From NCBI RefSeq assembly GCF_039541875.1, contig NZ_BAABHB010000012.1:124001-188000 (forward strand): DNA of 64,000 nucleotides, read 5' to 3'. The stretch's first letter is position 1, and each line of letters begins with the position of its first letter. The notes under the pieces were generated by a model. That model worked only from the letters and a program-made list of their open reading frames with translations, had not been told where the DNA came from and did not search any database. This DNA is from Nibrella viscosa (lineage in GTDB: Bacteria; Bacteroidota; Bacteroidia; Cytophagales; Spirosomataceae). Below, in pieces: positions 45,203-53,114 of this stretch. Position numbers and translations under genes: made by a program.

Positions 45203-46185
45203 AACCCAACCGACTTCAACCGCAGCCCCGCATCTTCGGGTAAGCCGAAAATCAGGTTCATATTTTGCACCGCCTGGCCGGAGGCCCCTTTGGTCAGGTT
45301 GTCGATGGCGCTGGTGACGAGCAGTTGGCCGTCGTGTTTTTCCAGGTGAATCAGGCATTTGTTGGTGTTGACTACCTGCTTCAGGTCAATGGGCGCGTCG
45401 CTGACGTGGGTGAACGGGTGAGTGGCGTAGTACTCATGATACAGCGCTTTGGCCTCTTCCCGGCTCCCCGAAAACGTGGTGTACACATTGGCCATGATGC
45501 CCCGTGTATAGTCGCCCCGGTACGGCACAAAATTGATGGCCTTGTCGAACCCGGCCTGCAAGGCGGCAACGCTTTGCCGAATCTCCTTCAGGTGTTGGTG
45601 CGTAAAGGCTTTGTAGATCGAGATGTTGTTGTTGCGCCAGGTGAAGTGCGTGGTCGGGCTTAGCGCCTGCCCCGCACCCGTTGAGCCTGTAATAGCACTG
45701 ACGTGTACCTCATCCTGCAGCAAACCGGCGTTCGCCAGCGGCAACAGGGCCAGTTCTATACTGGTCGCAAAACAGCCCGGATTGGCAATTTTGCCGGCCG
45801 ACTGAATGCGCTCCCGCTGGAGTTCGGGCAAGCCATACACAAATCCGTTGGACTCGTCGCGGAAGTCGGTGCTGAGGTCAATGACCTTTACCGTTTCCGG
45901 CACCAGGTTCTCCGCCAGAAATTTAGCCGATTCGCCGTGGCCGGAGCAAAGGAAAATAACGTCCAGGTCCGGCTGGGCCAGCAGCGCAGCCGGTTCGTCG
46001 CCGGAAAACAGCAGGTCGGTATCGCCCAATAAATCGGAATGGGTGTTATAAACCGGCTTACCGGCCTGGCTTTTGCTGTGGGCAAAGGCAACCCGTGCGT
46101 TGGGATGATGGATTAATATCCGGAGCAGTTCACCGCCTGTGTAGCCGGCTCCGCCGATGATGCCGATGTTTATCGTTTTACTCAT
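45199..46185 (-). CDS. argC: N-acetyl-gamma-glutamyl-phosphate reductase
   Basis: 328 residues from the ATG at 46185 (MSKTINIGIIGGAGYTGGEL). It reduces N-acetylglutamyl-phosphate to the semialdehyde in arginine synthesis. The NADP-binding GGAGYTGGE, the active-site Cys in ANPGCFATSIEL and the loop SGSTGAGQ equivalent (AITGSTGAGQ) are present. It is last in an operon with argG and a glycosyltransferase, and its start overlaps the glycosyltransferase stop by 8 bp. Confidence 0.94.
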   Translation of the reverse strand: MSKTINIGIIGGAGYTGGELLRILIHHPNARVAFAHSKSQAGKPVYNTHSDLLGDTDLLFSGDEPAALLAQPDLDVIFLCSGHGESAKFLAENLVPETVKVIDLSTDFRDESNGFVYGLPELQRERIQSAGKIANPGCFATSIELALLPLANAGLLQDEVHVSAITGSTGAGQALSPTTHFTWRNNNISIYKAFTHQHLKEIRQSVAALQAGFDKAINFVPYRGDYTRGIMANVYTTFSGSREEAKALYHEYYATHPFTHVSDAPIDLKQVVNTNKCLIHLEKHDGQLLVTSAIDNLTKGASGQAVQNMNLIFGLPEDAGLRLKSVGF

Positions 46186-47458
46186 GTGCAATTCGTTTGT
46201 ACAAATCTATGTGTTGCGCCGTATGCTTGTCCCAGGAGAAGCGTTTGGCCTGCTCCAGCGCCCGAACCGCCAGTTCCTGACGTTTGGTTTCTGAGTTAAC
46301 CAGCGTCAGCATCGCCTGGCACAACGCATCCTGATCCGTAGGCGCTACCTGAATGGCTGCGTCGCCAACCACTTCGGGCAAGGATGATACGTTCGACGTA
46401 ATTACCGGCAGCCCGCACTGCATGGCTTCCAGCGGAGGCAAGCCGAAACCCTCGTACAGCGACGGATACACAAACGCCACCGCTCCGGCATAGAGGGCGG
46501 CCAGGTCTTCGTCCGGTACAAATCCGGTAAAAACAATCCGCGACTGGAGTGCCGGTATGCGGCTCAATTCAGCAGTAATTTTCTCAAATTTCCAACCTTT
46601 GGTACCCACCAGCACCAGTTTCACCTCCGCCGGAATGGCCTTTTCCTCCACCAGCCGGCTAAAGCAGCGAATCAGGTGGTCGATGTTTTTGCGGGGCTCC
46701 AGCGTAGCCAGACTAAGCAAATACGGTCCTTCGCCCAACTGGTACTTCACCCGTACCGCCTGCTTCCGGGAGGCATCGCTTACCGGGTAAAACAGGGAGG
46801 GCGAAGCTGCCAGGTGGATCGGTACGACCCGCTCCGGGCGGATGTGCGGGTAATGCGTACACAAATCCACTTTGGTAGCCTCCGATATGGTGACCACCCA
46901 GCCATCGGGCGGAATGGCCGCAATGGCTCGCTTTACCGAGTCTTCACCCGATAAAAACCACTCCGGGTGGATGATGGGAATCAGATCGCTGACAGTCTGC
47001 ACCGTACGTACCCCGCGCATTCGGCCGATGGCTTCGGGAATGGCGTAAAAGGGCGCGTGATAGATGGTTCCGTGCGGCAGATTAACTCCACTAAAGTTGG
47101 CCTGCTCCGCGTTGAGTCGTTTGCGTGCCTGGTAAAACAGTTGTCGAATGCCTTTGGTGGACAGGCTGCTCCGCCCGAACGGCCGGAGCAAGGTATTCTC
47201 CAGCCCCGCCCAGAACTGTTCCTGCCGCCGGTTGACAAAGGGAATTGTCTGATCCGGGTAAGATTCACGGACATACCGCGTAGTCTCTGCCAAATGGCTG
47301 GGAGCCGCTAAGGACAGCGCAACCTCCGGCGACTCCAGCAGCCCGCGAATCAGATATTCAACGATTCGACTGATACCCGTTTTCGACTTATTGTAGTAGA
47401 AACCCATGCCCTGCGTACTGGCATCGATCACTACCGACAGTGGTTTTGTAGCTGGCAA
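46178..47458 (-). CDS. GT4-family glycosyltransferase
   Basis: 426 residues of the GT-B fold, family 4. The C-terminal donor-binding domain is clear: LATLEPRKNIDHLI, IVFTGFVPDEDLAALY and YPSLYEGFGLPPLEAMQCG with the EX7E-type glutamates. An activated-sugar donor such as GDP-mannose is typical, and the acceptor is unknown. It lies between argG (20 bp upstream) and argC (overlapping), so it is co-transcribed with arginine genes although its function is unrelated as far as can be seen. Confidence 0.9.
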   Translation of the reverse strand: MPATKPLSVVIDASTQGMGFYYNKSKTGISRIVEYLIRGLLESPEVALSLAAPSHLAETTRYVRESYPDQTIPFVNRRQEQFWAGLENTLLRPFGRSSLSTKGIRQLFYQARKRLNAEQANFSGVNLPHGTIYHAPFYAIPEAIGRMRGVRTVQTVSDLIPIIHPEWFLSGEDSVKRAIAAIPPDGWVVTISEATKVDLCTHYPHIRPERVVPIHLAASPSLFYPVSDASRKQAVRVKYQLGEGPYLLSLATLEPRKNIDHLIRCFSRLVEEKAIPAEVKLVLVGTKGWKFEKITAELSRIPALQSRIVFTGFVPDEDLAALYAGAVAFVYPSLYEGFGLPPLEAMQCGLPVITSNVSSLPEVVGDAAIQVAPTDQDALCQAMLTLVNSETKRQELAVRALEQAKRFSWDKHTAQHIDLYKRIAHE

Positions 47459-47478
47459 GTCTGTACAGTTATTCGTGT

Positions 47479-48705
47479 TTATTCGGCAGCGGCACCGTTG
47501 TTTTTACGGTCGGCCAGTTCCTGAACTTTCTCGTAAATCATTACCTGATTCGACATCACCTTCGAGAAACCGCGTACGTCATCGCCGGTCCAGGCGTTGT
47601 TCATTTCGCCGTAGCTGCCGAATACCGACGACATCAGGTCGTAATCCGATTCAATACCCAGCACCGTAAAGCGGTACGGTGCCAGTTGCACATGCACCTT
47701 ACCGGTTACGTGCGCCTGCGTCTCGGTCAGAAACGTCTCGATGTTGCGCATCACGGGGTCGATAAACTGGCCTTCGTGGAGCATGGTGCCGTACCAGTTG
47801 GCCAACTGGTCTTTCCAGTACAACTGCCATTTGGTGAGCACATGTTTTTCGAGCGTATGGTGGGCCTTAATAATAATCAGCGGAGCCGGCGCTTCAAACC
47901 CAACGCGGCCTTTGATACCAATAATAGTATCCCCCACGTGGATATCCCGCCCGATGCCAAACGGACCGGCCAGTTCCGTCAGCTTTTTGATAGCATCGAC
48001 GGGGTTGGCAAAGGTTTGGTCGCCAATACCCTTCAGTTCGCCCTGCTCAAAGTGGAGCGTTGTGGTTTCCGGGTCGGTTTTGGTCACCTGCGTCGGCCAG
48101 GCCGATTCGGGCAGGTAACCGTTGGAGGTCAGCGTTTCTTTGCCGCCGACGGAGGTTCCCCACAGCCCTTTGTTGATAGAGTAAGCGGCTTTATGCCACT
48201 CCTGATCTACCCCTTTGGCTTTGAGGTAATCGATCTCGGCTTCGCGCGACAGCCGCAGGTCGCGGATGGGCGTGATGATTTCGGCCTGGGGCAGTATAAT
48301 CCGGAACGCCATATCGAACCGCACCTGGTCGTTGCCGGCGCCGGTGCTGCCGTGCGCAATGGCGTTGGCCCCGATGCTGCGGGCGTACTCACCCACCGCT
48401 ACAGCCTGAAAGATACGCTCGGCGCTCACCGACAGCGGGTAAGTATTGTACTTCAGCACGTTGCCGAACACCAGGTATTTCAGGCATTGCTGGTAGTAGT
48501 CGTCGGTTTTGGCGATGGTGGCATGGTGGGCAACGCCCAGGGAGTAGGCACGGTCTTCAATCGCCTGCAACTCGGCATCCGAAAAGCCGCCGGTATCGAC
48601 CAGGACTGAGTGAACTTCGTAGCCTTTATCTTCCGATAAATACTTTACACAAAACGAGGTATCCAGCCCTCCGCTGAACGCCAAAACTACTTTTTGCTGG
48701 GCCAT
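47479..48705 (-). CDS. argG: Argininosuccinate synthase
   Basis: 408 residues. The ATP-pyrophosphatase motif VLAFSGGLDTSFC, the segment AIAHGSTGAGNDQVRF, and INKGLWGTSVGG identify ArgG, which joins citrulline and aspartate. The length is as expected. It heads the argG-glycosyltransferase-argC run. The GNAT gene upstream is separated by a terminator-like hairpin. Confidence 0.95.
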   Translation of the reverse strand: MAQQKVVLAFSGGLDTSFCVKYLSEDKGYEVHSVLVDTGGFSDAELQAIEDRAYSLGVAHHATIAKTDDYYQQCLKYLVFGNVLKYNTYPLSVSAERIFQAVAVGEYARSIGANAIAHGSTGAGNDQVRFDMAFRIILPQAEIITPIRDLRLSREAEIDYLKAKGVDQEWHKAAYSINKGLWGTSVGGKETLTSNGYLPESAWPTQVTKTDPETTTLHFEQGELKGIGDQTFANPVDAIKKLTELAGPFGIGRDIHVGDTIIGIKGRVGFEAPAPLIIIKAHHTLEKHVLTKWQLYWKDQLANWYGTMLHEGQFIDPVMRNIETFLTETQAHVTGKVHVQLAPYRFTVLGIESDYDLMSSVFGSYGEMNNAWTGDDVRGFSKVMSNQVMIYEKVQELADRKNNGAAAE

Positions 48706-48762
48706 TTACTGTATAAGCTCGAATAAGAAAAAATAAGGTAAAGCGTAATTCTGCTGCAAACA

Positions 48763-48796
48763 TAAAAAATCCCTTCCGACGAACCGCCGAAAGGGA
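48763..48796 (-). terminator. Probable terminator of the GNAT gene
   Basis: On the minus strand TCCCTTTCGG pairs imperfectly with CGGAAGGGA (arms at 48770-48778 and 48788-48796) and is followed by a T run. It lies between the GNAT stop and the argG start, so argG likely has its own promoter or relies on readthrough. Confidence 0.5.
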
Positions 48797-48848
48797 CTTG
48801 ATTATCAATCCAAACTATTAATTCAATCGATAATTCACCCAGGCAGCA

Positions 48849-49553
48849 TCAGGCGGTTTCCAACTCCCGCTCCTGCTTCCTGGCGCGCTGCCGGTCCTGA
48901 ATACGCAGCAGTATCCGCTGCTTCAGGCGCATCCAGCGTTCATATAATTTAGACTCCTTGAGAAAATTCCACTTCTCCTTCTTGCCGGTCTTTTTCTTCT
49001 CTTCAGGGTCGTATAGCATACCTGTACACAGGCAGTGTTTACGATTGGTCCGGGTCAGCACATCGTAATTCACGCAGCTCGAACAGCCTTTCCAGAACGC
49101 ATCATCGGCCGGCAGTTCGCTCAGCGTAACCGGCTCATACCCCAGGTCGGAGTTGATTTTCATCACCGCCAGGCTAGTGGTCAGGCCAATGATCTTAGCG
49201 TCGGGATACTTGGTGCGCGACAGTTCAAAAGCTTTGGCTTTGATACGGGTAGCAATCCCGCTCTTGCGGTGATCCGGGTGGACAATCAGGCCCGAGTTGG
49301 CCACAAATTTGCCGTGTTCCCAGGTTTCAATGTAACAGAAACCCACCCACTCGCCGGCGGTGGTTGTCGCGACGATCGCTTTCCCCTCCAGCATTTTCTC
49401 CATCAGGTAAATCGGCGAACGCTTGGCAATACCGGTCCCCCGGGCTTTGGCGCTCTGCTCCATTTCCTTACAGATAGTATCCGCCAGCCGCAGATGGTTT
49501 TCGTTTGCTACCTGAACTATATATTGGTCGTTTACTACTTCTTGTGTAATCAT
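48849..49553 (-). CDS. GNAT acetyltransferase near the arginine genes
   Basis: 234 residues. An N-terminal GNAT domain (acetyl-CoA loop HPDHRKSGIATRIKAKAFEL) is followed by a Cys-rich stretch, CSSCVNYDVLTR then HCLCTGMLY, that could bind a metal, and a long basic C-terminal tail (about 60 residues rich in Lys and Arg). A GNAT upstream of argG and argC is common in Bacteroidota and may serve as an N-acetylglutamate synthase-like enzyme, but this is not proven by sequence. Confidence 0.8.
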   Translation of the reverse strand: MITQEVVNDQYIVQVANENHLRLADTICKEMEQSAKARGTGIAKRSPIYLMEKMLEGKAIVATTTAGEWVGFCYIETWEHGKFVANSGLIVHPDHRKSGIATRIKAKAFELSRTKYPDAKIIGLTTSLAVMKINSDLGYEPVTLSELPADDAFWKGCSSCVNYDVLTRTNRKHCLCTGMLYDPEEKKKTGKKEKWNFLKESKLYERWMRLKQRILLRIQDRQRARKQERELETA

Positions 49554-49966
49554 CGTCGTTTATTGAGAAACGAGTATCACGATTAACGTTTAACTCAAAC
49601 GGAGACGTTTTTATCCGCGTTGTTGTGACGAAAAAGATTTGATTAGAGAAACAAATACGAGCGAGAAAGTTTTGCCCCGTAGGCAAAAACGGATTATATG
49701 GTCCTTTCGGACCTAAACCAGAATGGCGTAGTGTGGTAAAAAGTCGGTATGTTAACTTGATAGGCCATTGTATTGGTTTACCAAAGGAAGTGTTTTCGTT
49801 GAAAACGGAGGCAATGTTAGGTAAATTACCTGACCTGTGCAATGATAAAACAGCTTTTTTTTGGAATAGTTCAGGTGTTTTGTTTTTATTTTTTGAAAAC
49901 AACCGCCTGATACCTATCCTCGTTTTTTTGTATAAATTTGTCTATGTAAGTCTGGCACCCACATTC
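49554..49966. other. A+T-rich divergent intergenic region
   Basis: No gene is supported between the GNAT and aat starts. Two small hairpins are visible (TTTTGCC at 49670-49676 with its complement at 49682-49688; GGTCC at 49700-49704 with GGACC at 49709-49713). A -7-like element, TAAATTTG, lies at 49933-49940 for aat. Nothing resembles a known riboswitch. Confidence 0.5.
49933..49940 (+). promoter_or_regulatory. -7 element (TAAATTTG) for aat
   Basis: An exact match to TAnnTTTG, 26 nt upstream of the aat ATG. No convincing -33 TTTG was found at the right distance. Confidence 0.4.
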
Positions 49967-50596
49967 ATGAACAAGCTAACCGCCGACGACCTGATATACG
50001 GCTACATCAACGGCATCTTCCCGATGGCCGACGCTGACGGTACGCTATACTGGTACTCGCCGGACCCCAGAGCTATCATTCCGATCGACACCTACAAACC
50101 GTCCCGTTCGCTCCGTCCGGTCCTGAATAAAAAAGAGTTTGACATCCGGGTCAATTCCGAATTCAGTCAGGTGATGCGGTACTGTGCCGCCCCCCGCAGC
50201 TACGGCGACAGCACCTGGATTTCCGATGAAATTATTACGGCCTATACCGAACTGCACCGCATGGGGCTCGCCCACAGCATTGAAGCCTACCAGAATAACC
50301 GGCTGGTTGGTGGCCTGTATGGCGTGGCATTAGGCTCCGCTTTTTTCGGAGAATCGATGTTTCACCTCGTCAGCAATGCCTCTAAGGTAGCGTTCCACTA
50401 CCTGATGGTCATGCTGCAGGAGAACCAGTTTGATCTCCTCGATACGCAGTTTATCAACGATAATGTCAAGCGGTTCGGGGCCATTGAAATCCCGAAAGCC
50501 GAATACCTGAAACGGCTGAAACAGGCACTCCGCCGAAAAGCCCGCTTTACCGAACCCATGCTGGAACACCTCTTCCGGCACCAGCCCAACGATTAA
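49967..50596 (+). CDS. aat: Leucyl/phenylalanyl-tRNA-protein transferase
   Basis: 209 residues from the ATG at 49967; the ORF is open from 49733, but the first 78 codons are non-conserved, A+T-rich intergenic sequence. It adds Leu or Phe to N-terminal Arg/Lys proteins for N-end-rule degradation. Family motifs include GYINGIFPMAD, YWYSPDPRAIIP, YGDSTWI, GGLYGVALGSAFFGESMF and LLDTQF. The length is typical of Bacteroidota Aat. Confidence 0.94.
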   Translation: MNKLTADDLIYGYINGIFPMADADGTLYWYSPDPRAIIPIDTYKPSRSLRPVLNKKEFDIRVNSEFSQVMRYCAAPRSYGDSTWISDEIITAYTELHRMGLAHSIEAYQNNRLVGGLYGVALGSAFFGESMFHLVSNASKVAFHYLMVMLQENQFDLLDTQFINDNVKRFGAIEIPKAEYLKRLKQALRRKARFTEPMLEHLFRHQPND

Positions 50597-50676
50597 TACG
50601 GCCATTTCTACCGTAGACTCACTACAACTTTTGGGTTTTACCAATTCAAGTAGCGGCATAAACGCGCTAAACCATG

Positions 50677-50684
50677 TACCTTTG
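50677..50684 (+). promoter_or_regulatory. -7 element (TACCTTTG) for proB
   Basis: An exact TAnnTTTG match ending five bases before the proB ATG, suggesting a very short leader or leaderless mRNA. No clear -33 element was found. Confidence 0.4.
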
Positions 50685-50689
50685 CGGGC

Positions 50690-51724
50690 ATGACAAAGCC
50701 CATTTTGGTCATTAAGTTTGGGACAGCGTCCATTACCAAACCCACCGGCGAACTGAACGAGACCGTCATTGCCGACATTGCCCGGCAGGTAGCCGCTCTG
50801 CACCCACATTACCGCATTGTCCTGGTATCATCGGGGGCCGTCGGGGCCGGCAAATCGTTTATCCACAATTACCGGGGTGATCTTACCCAGCGCAAGGCAG
50901 CCGCAGCCATCGGCAACCCCCTGCTGCTCAGCGTCTACAGCCGCTACTTTGCCGCGTACCAGATTCCGGTAGCGCAGAGCCTCTGCGAACGCCACCACTT
51001 TGCCGACCGCAACCAGTTCCTGCAACTCAAGCAGACCTACGACGAACTCTGGACCAACGGCATCATTCCAATCGCCAACGAAAACGACGTTGTCAGCAGC
51101 CGGGAGTTAAAGTTCTCGGACAACGATGAACTGGCTACCCTAATCGCCGTAGGGTTTAAGGCCGAACTGTTGATGCTCTGTACCTCTGTGGGTGGGCTAT
51201 TGGATAGAGAAGGCCGGATTATCCGCCACGTCACGGAGCTGTCTGAAGAGGTCTTCGGTGTTGTGCGTACTGATAAATCGGCGCTGGGACTTGGCGGCAT
51301 GAGTTCCAAGCTGACGTTTGCCAAACTGGCGACCCGCATGGGTATCCGGGCAGTAATTTTCGGTCTCAACGAACCTGATGGTATTGTCCGGGCGCTTCAT
51401 GGCGACACGGGTACGCTGTTTACCGCCCATACCAGTTCACTATCGGCGCGTAACCGGTGGCTGGGAAGCGGGAGTTTGGTAACGGGTCGCCTGCAAGTTG
51501 ACGCGGGTGCAGTGAAGGCGCTACAACGCCGGAGCAGCCTGCTGGCCGTGGGGGTGCGGGCCATATTAGGCGAGTTTGAAGCGGGGGAGGTCGTCGAGAT
51601 AATTGATGCTGACCAGACGGTGGTTGGCGTGGCGCGGGCGCGGCTGTCATCGGCCCGGCTAACCGAGCGACTTAATCAGCAAAATGTTGAAGTGGCGAAT
51701 GCCAATGATATTGTACTTTTGTAA
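50690..51724 (+). CDS. proB: Glutamate 5-kinase
   Basis: 344 residues. The amino-acid-kinase domain has VIKFGTASITKP, VLVSSGAVGAGK, IPIANENDVVSS and the ATP-site GLGGMSSKLTFAK. A C-terminal PUA domain covers about 270-344. It phosphorylates glutamate in the first step of proline synthesis. proA follows 12 bp downstream. Confidence 0.95.
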   Translation: MTKPILVIKFGTASITKPTGELNETVIADIARQVAALHPHYRIVLVSSGAVGAGKSFIHNYRGDLTQRKAAAAIGNPLLLSVYSRYFAAYQIPVAQSLCERHHFADRNQFLQLKQTYDELWTNGIIPIANENDVVSSRELKFSDNDELATLIAVGFKAELLMLCTSVGGLLDREGRIIRHVTELSEEVFGVVRTDKSALGLGGMSSKLTFAKLATRMGIRAVIFGLNEPDGIVRALHGDTGTLFTAHTSSLSARNRWLGSGSLVTGRLQVDAGAVKALQRRSSLLAVGVRAILGEFEAGEVVEIIDADQTVVGVARARLSSARLTERLNQQNVEVANANDIVLL

Positions 51725-51736
51725 AACACACTCCGT

Positions 51737-52990
51737 ATGTCAACCGTGATAACGCCCCTGTTACAGCAGACCCAACGGGCTTCGGCCGTAGTTCGGCGGC
51801 TGAACGCCGGCCGGAAAGCCGACCTGCTCAACCGGCTCGCCGACGTACTGACCGAACACACGACTCAGATTCTGGCCGAAAACCAGAAGGATCTTGATCG
51901 TATGCCGGACGACGATCCTAAGAAAGACCGGCTGCGCCTGACCGACAGCCGGGTAGCCGGTCTGGCCGCCAGTCTGCGCGACGTAGCCAAACTGCCCGAC
52001 CCTACGGGTGAAGTCTTGCTGCAGCGCACGATTGAGCAGGGCTTATCACTGCGCAAGATCGCCGTACCGCTGGGAGTCGTAGGCGTTATTTACGAATCCC
52101 GGCCGAACGTGACGATCGATGTGGCGGCTCTTTGCCTGCGCTCGGGCAATGCCTGTGTGCTAAAAGGCGGTAAAGAAGCCGACCACTCCAACCGATACCT
52201 GGTGAAGCTTATTCAGGGCGTGCTGGAAGAGTTTGGTGTACCCAGGGCCGCCGTTACCCTGCTGGCCCCCGACCGGGCGGTGGTCAATGAGCTGCTCAAA
52301 GCAACAAAATACGTCGATATTATTATACCCCGCGGCTCGGAATCCCTGATTCAGTACGTACGGCAGCATTCGCTGGTGCCGACGATTGAAACGGGGGCCG
52401 GTGTCTGCCATTCGTACGTGGAGAAAACGGCGGATCTGGAGAAGGCGAAACACATAGTGGTCAACGCCAAAGTATCGCGGCCATCGGTCTGCAACGCCCT
52501 GGACTGTCTGCTGGTCGACGCCGTTATTGCGGAAGCCTTCCTGCCCACGCTTAAAGATGATTTTGCGAAGTGGAACGTCGAGGTATTTGCCGATGATACC
52601 GCGCATCGTATTCTGCACCAGGCTGGGTATTCGCCCCTGAAACGGGCTCGTCCCGAAGACTACGGCCGCGAGTTTCTGGATTATAAATGCGCCATTAAAG
52701 TAGTCTCCGGTATTGACGAAGCCCTAGCGCATATCCAGATGTATTCGTCGCGACACTCCGAGGCTATCGTTTCCAAAAATCAGACGCTGATCGACCGGTT
52801 CCTGAACGAGGTCGATGCAGCCGCCGTGTACGCCAATGCCTCTACCCGTTTTACCGATGGGGGCGTATTCGGCTTAGGAGCGGAAATAGGTATCTCCACC
52901 CAGAAACTGCACGCCCGTGGTCCCTTCGCCCTGGAGAAGCTGGTGACGGAGAAATGGGTAGTGGTGGGTGATGGTCAGGTAAGGTGGTAG
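51737..52990 (+). CDS. proA: Glutamate-5-semialdehyde dehydrogenase
   Basis: 417 residues of the aldehyde-dehydrogenase superfamily. It reduces glutamyl-5-phosphate to the semialdehyde. Visible motifs are IYESRPNVTIDVAALCLRSGNA, VLKGGKEADHSN, IIPRGSESLIQYV and the catalytic-Cys region RPSVCNALDCLLVD. It forms an operon with proB and ends just before the REP-like palindromes. Confidence 0.96.
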   Translation: MSTVITPLLQQTQRASAVVRRLNAGRKADLLNRLADVLTEHTTQILAENQKDLDRMPDDDPKKDRLRLTDSRVAGLAASLRDVAKLPDPTGEVLLQRTIEQGLSLRKIAVPLGVVGVIYESRPNVTIDVAALCLRSGNACVLKGGKEADHSNRYLVKLIQGVLEEFGVPRAAVTLLAPDRAVVNELLKATKYVDIIIPRGSESLIQYVRQHSLVPTIETGAGVCHSYVEKTADLEKAKHIVVNAKVSRPSVCNALDCLLVDAVIAEAFLPTLKDDFAKWNVEVFADDTAHRILHQAGYSPLKRARPEDYGREFLDYKCAIKVVSGIDEALAHIQMYSSRHSEAIVSKNQTLIDRFLNEVDAAAVYANASTRFTDGGVFGLGAEIGISTQKLHARGPFALEKLVTEKWVVVGDGQVRW

Positions 52991-52993
52991 TAA

Positions 52994-53114
52994 CACGGAG
53001 TTGTACTCCGTGATGGTTACCCGGCGTGTACCTCCGGGGTTTAATGCGACGCGGCTGCACGGAGTACAACTCCGTGCTACAATGCGACGCGGCTCCCGGA
53101 GTACAACTCCGTGG
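52994..53114. repeat. REP-like palindrome cluster
   Basis: Three near-identical palindromes of the CACGGAGTTGTACTCCGTG type lie at 52994-53012, 53058-53076 and 53096-53114. The last two sit in a 38-bp tandem unit that also carries AATGCGACGCGGCT (53043-53056 and 53081-53094). They occupy the gap between proA and the convergent kinase gene and run into the kinase's 3' end. No RAYT transposase is in view. Confidence 0.8.

Noticed and set aside
49554..49966. Hairpins before aat considered as a riboswitch or attenuator
   Set aside because: The stems are short, there is no T run, and no known riboswitch core was recognised.
49733..49966. N-terminal extension of Aat
   Set aside because: The first 78 codons are A+T-rich and unlike the family; the conserved start is at 49967, just after a TAnnTTTG element.
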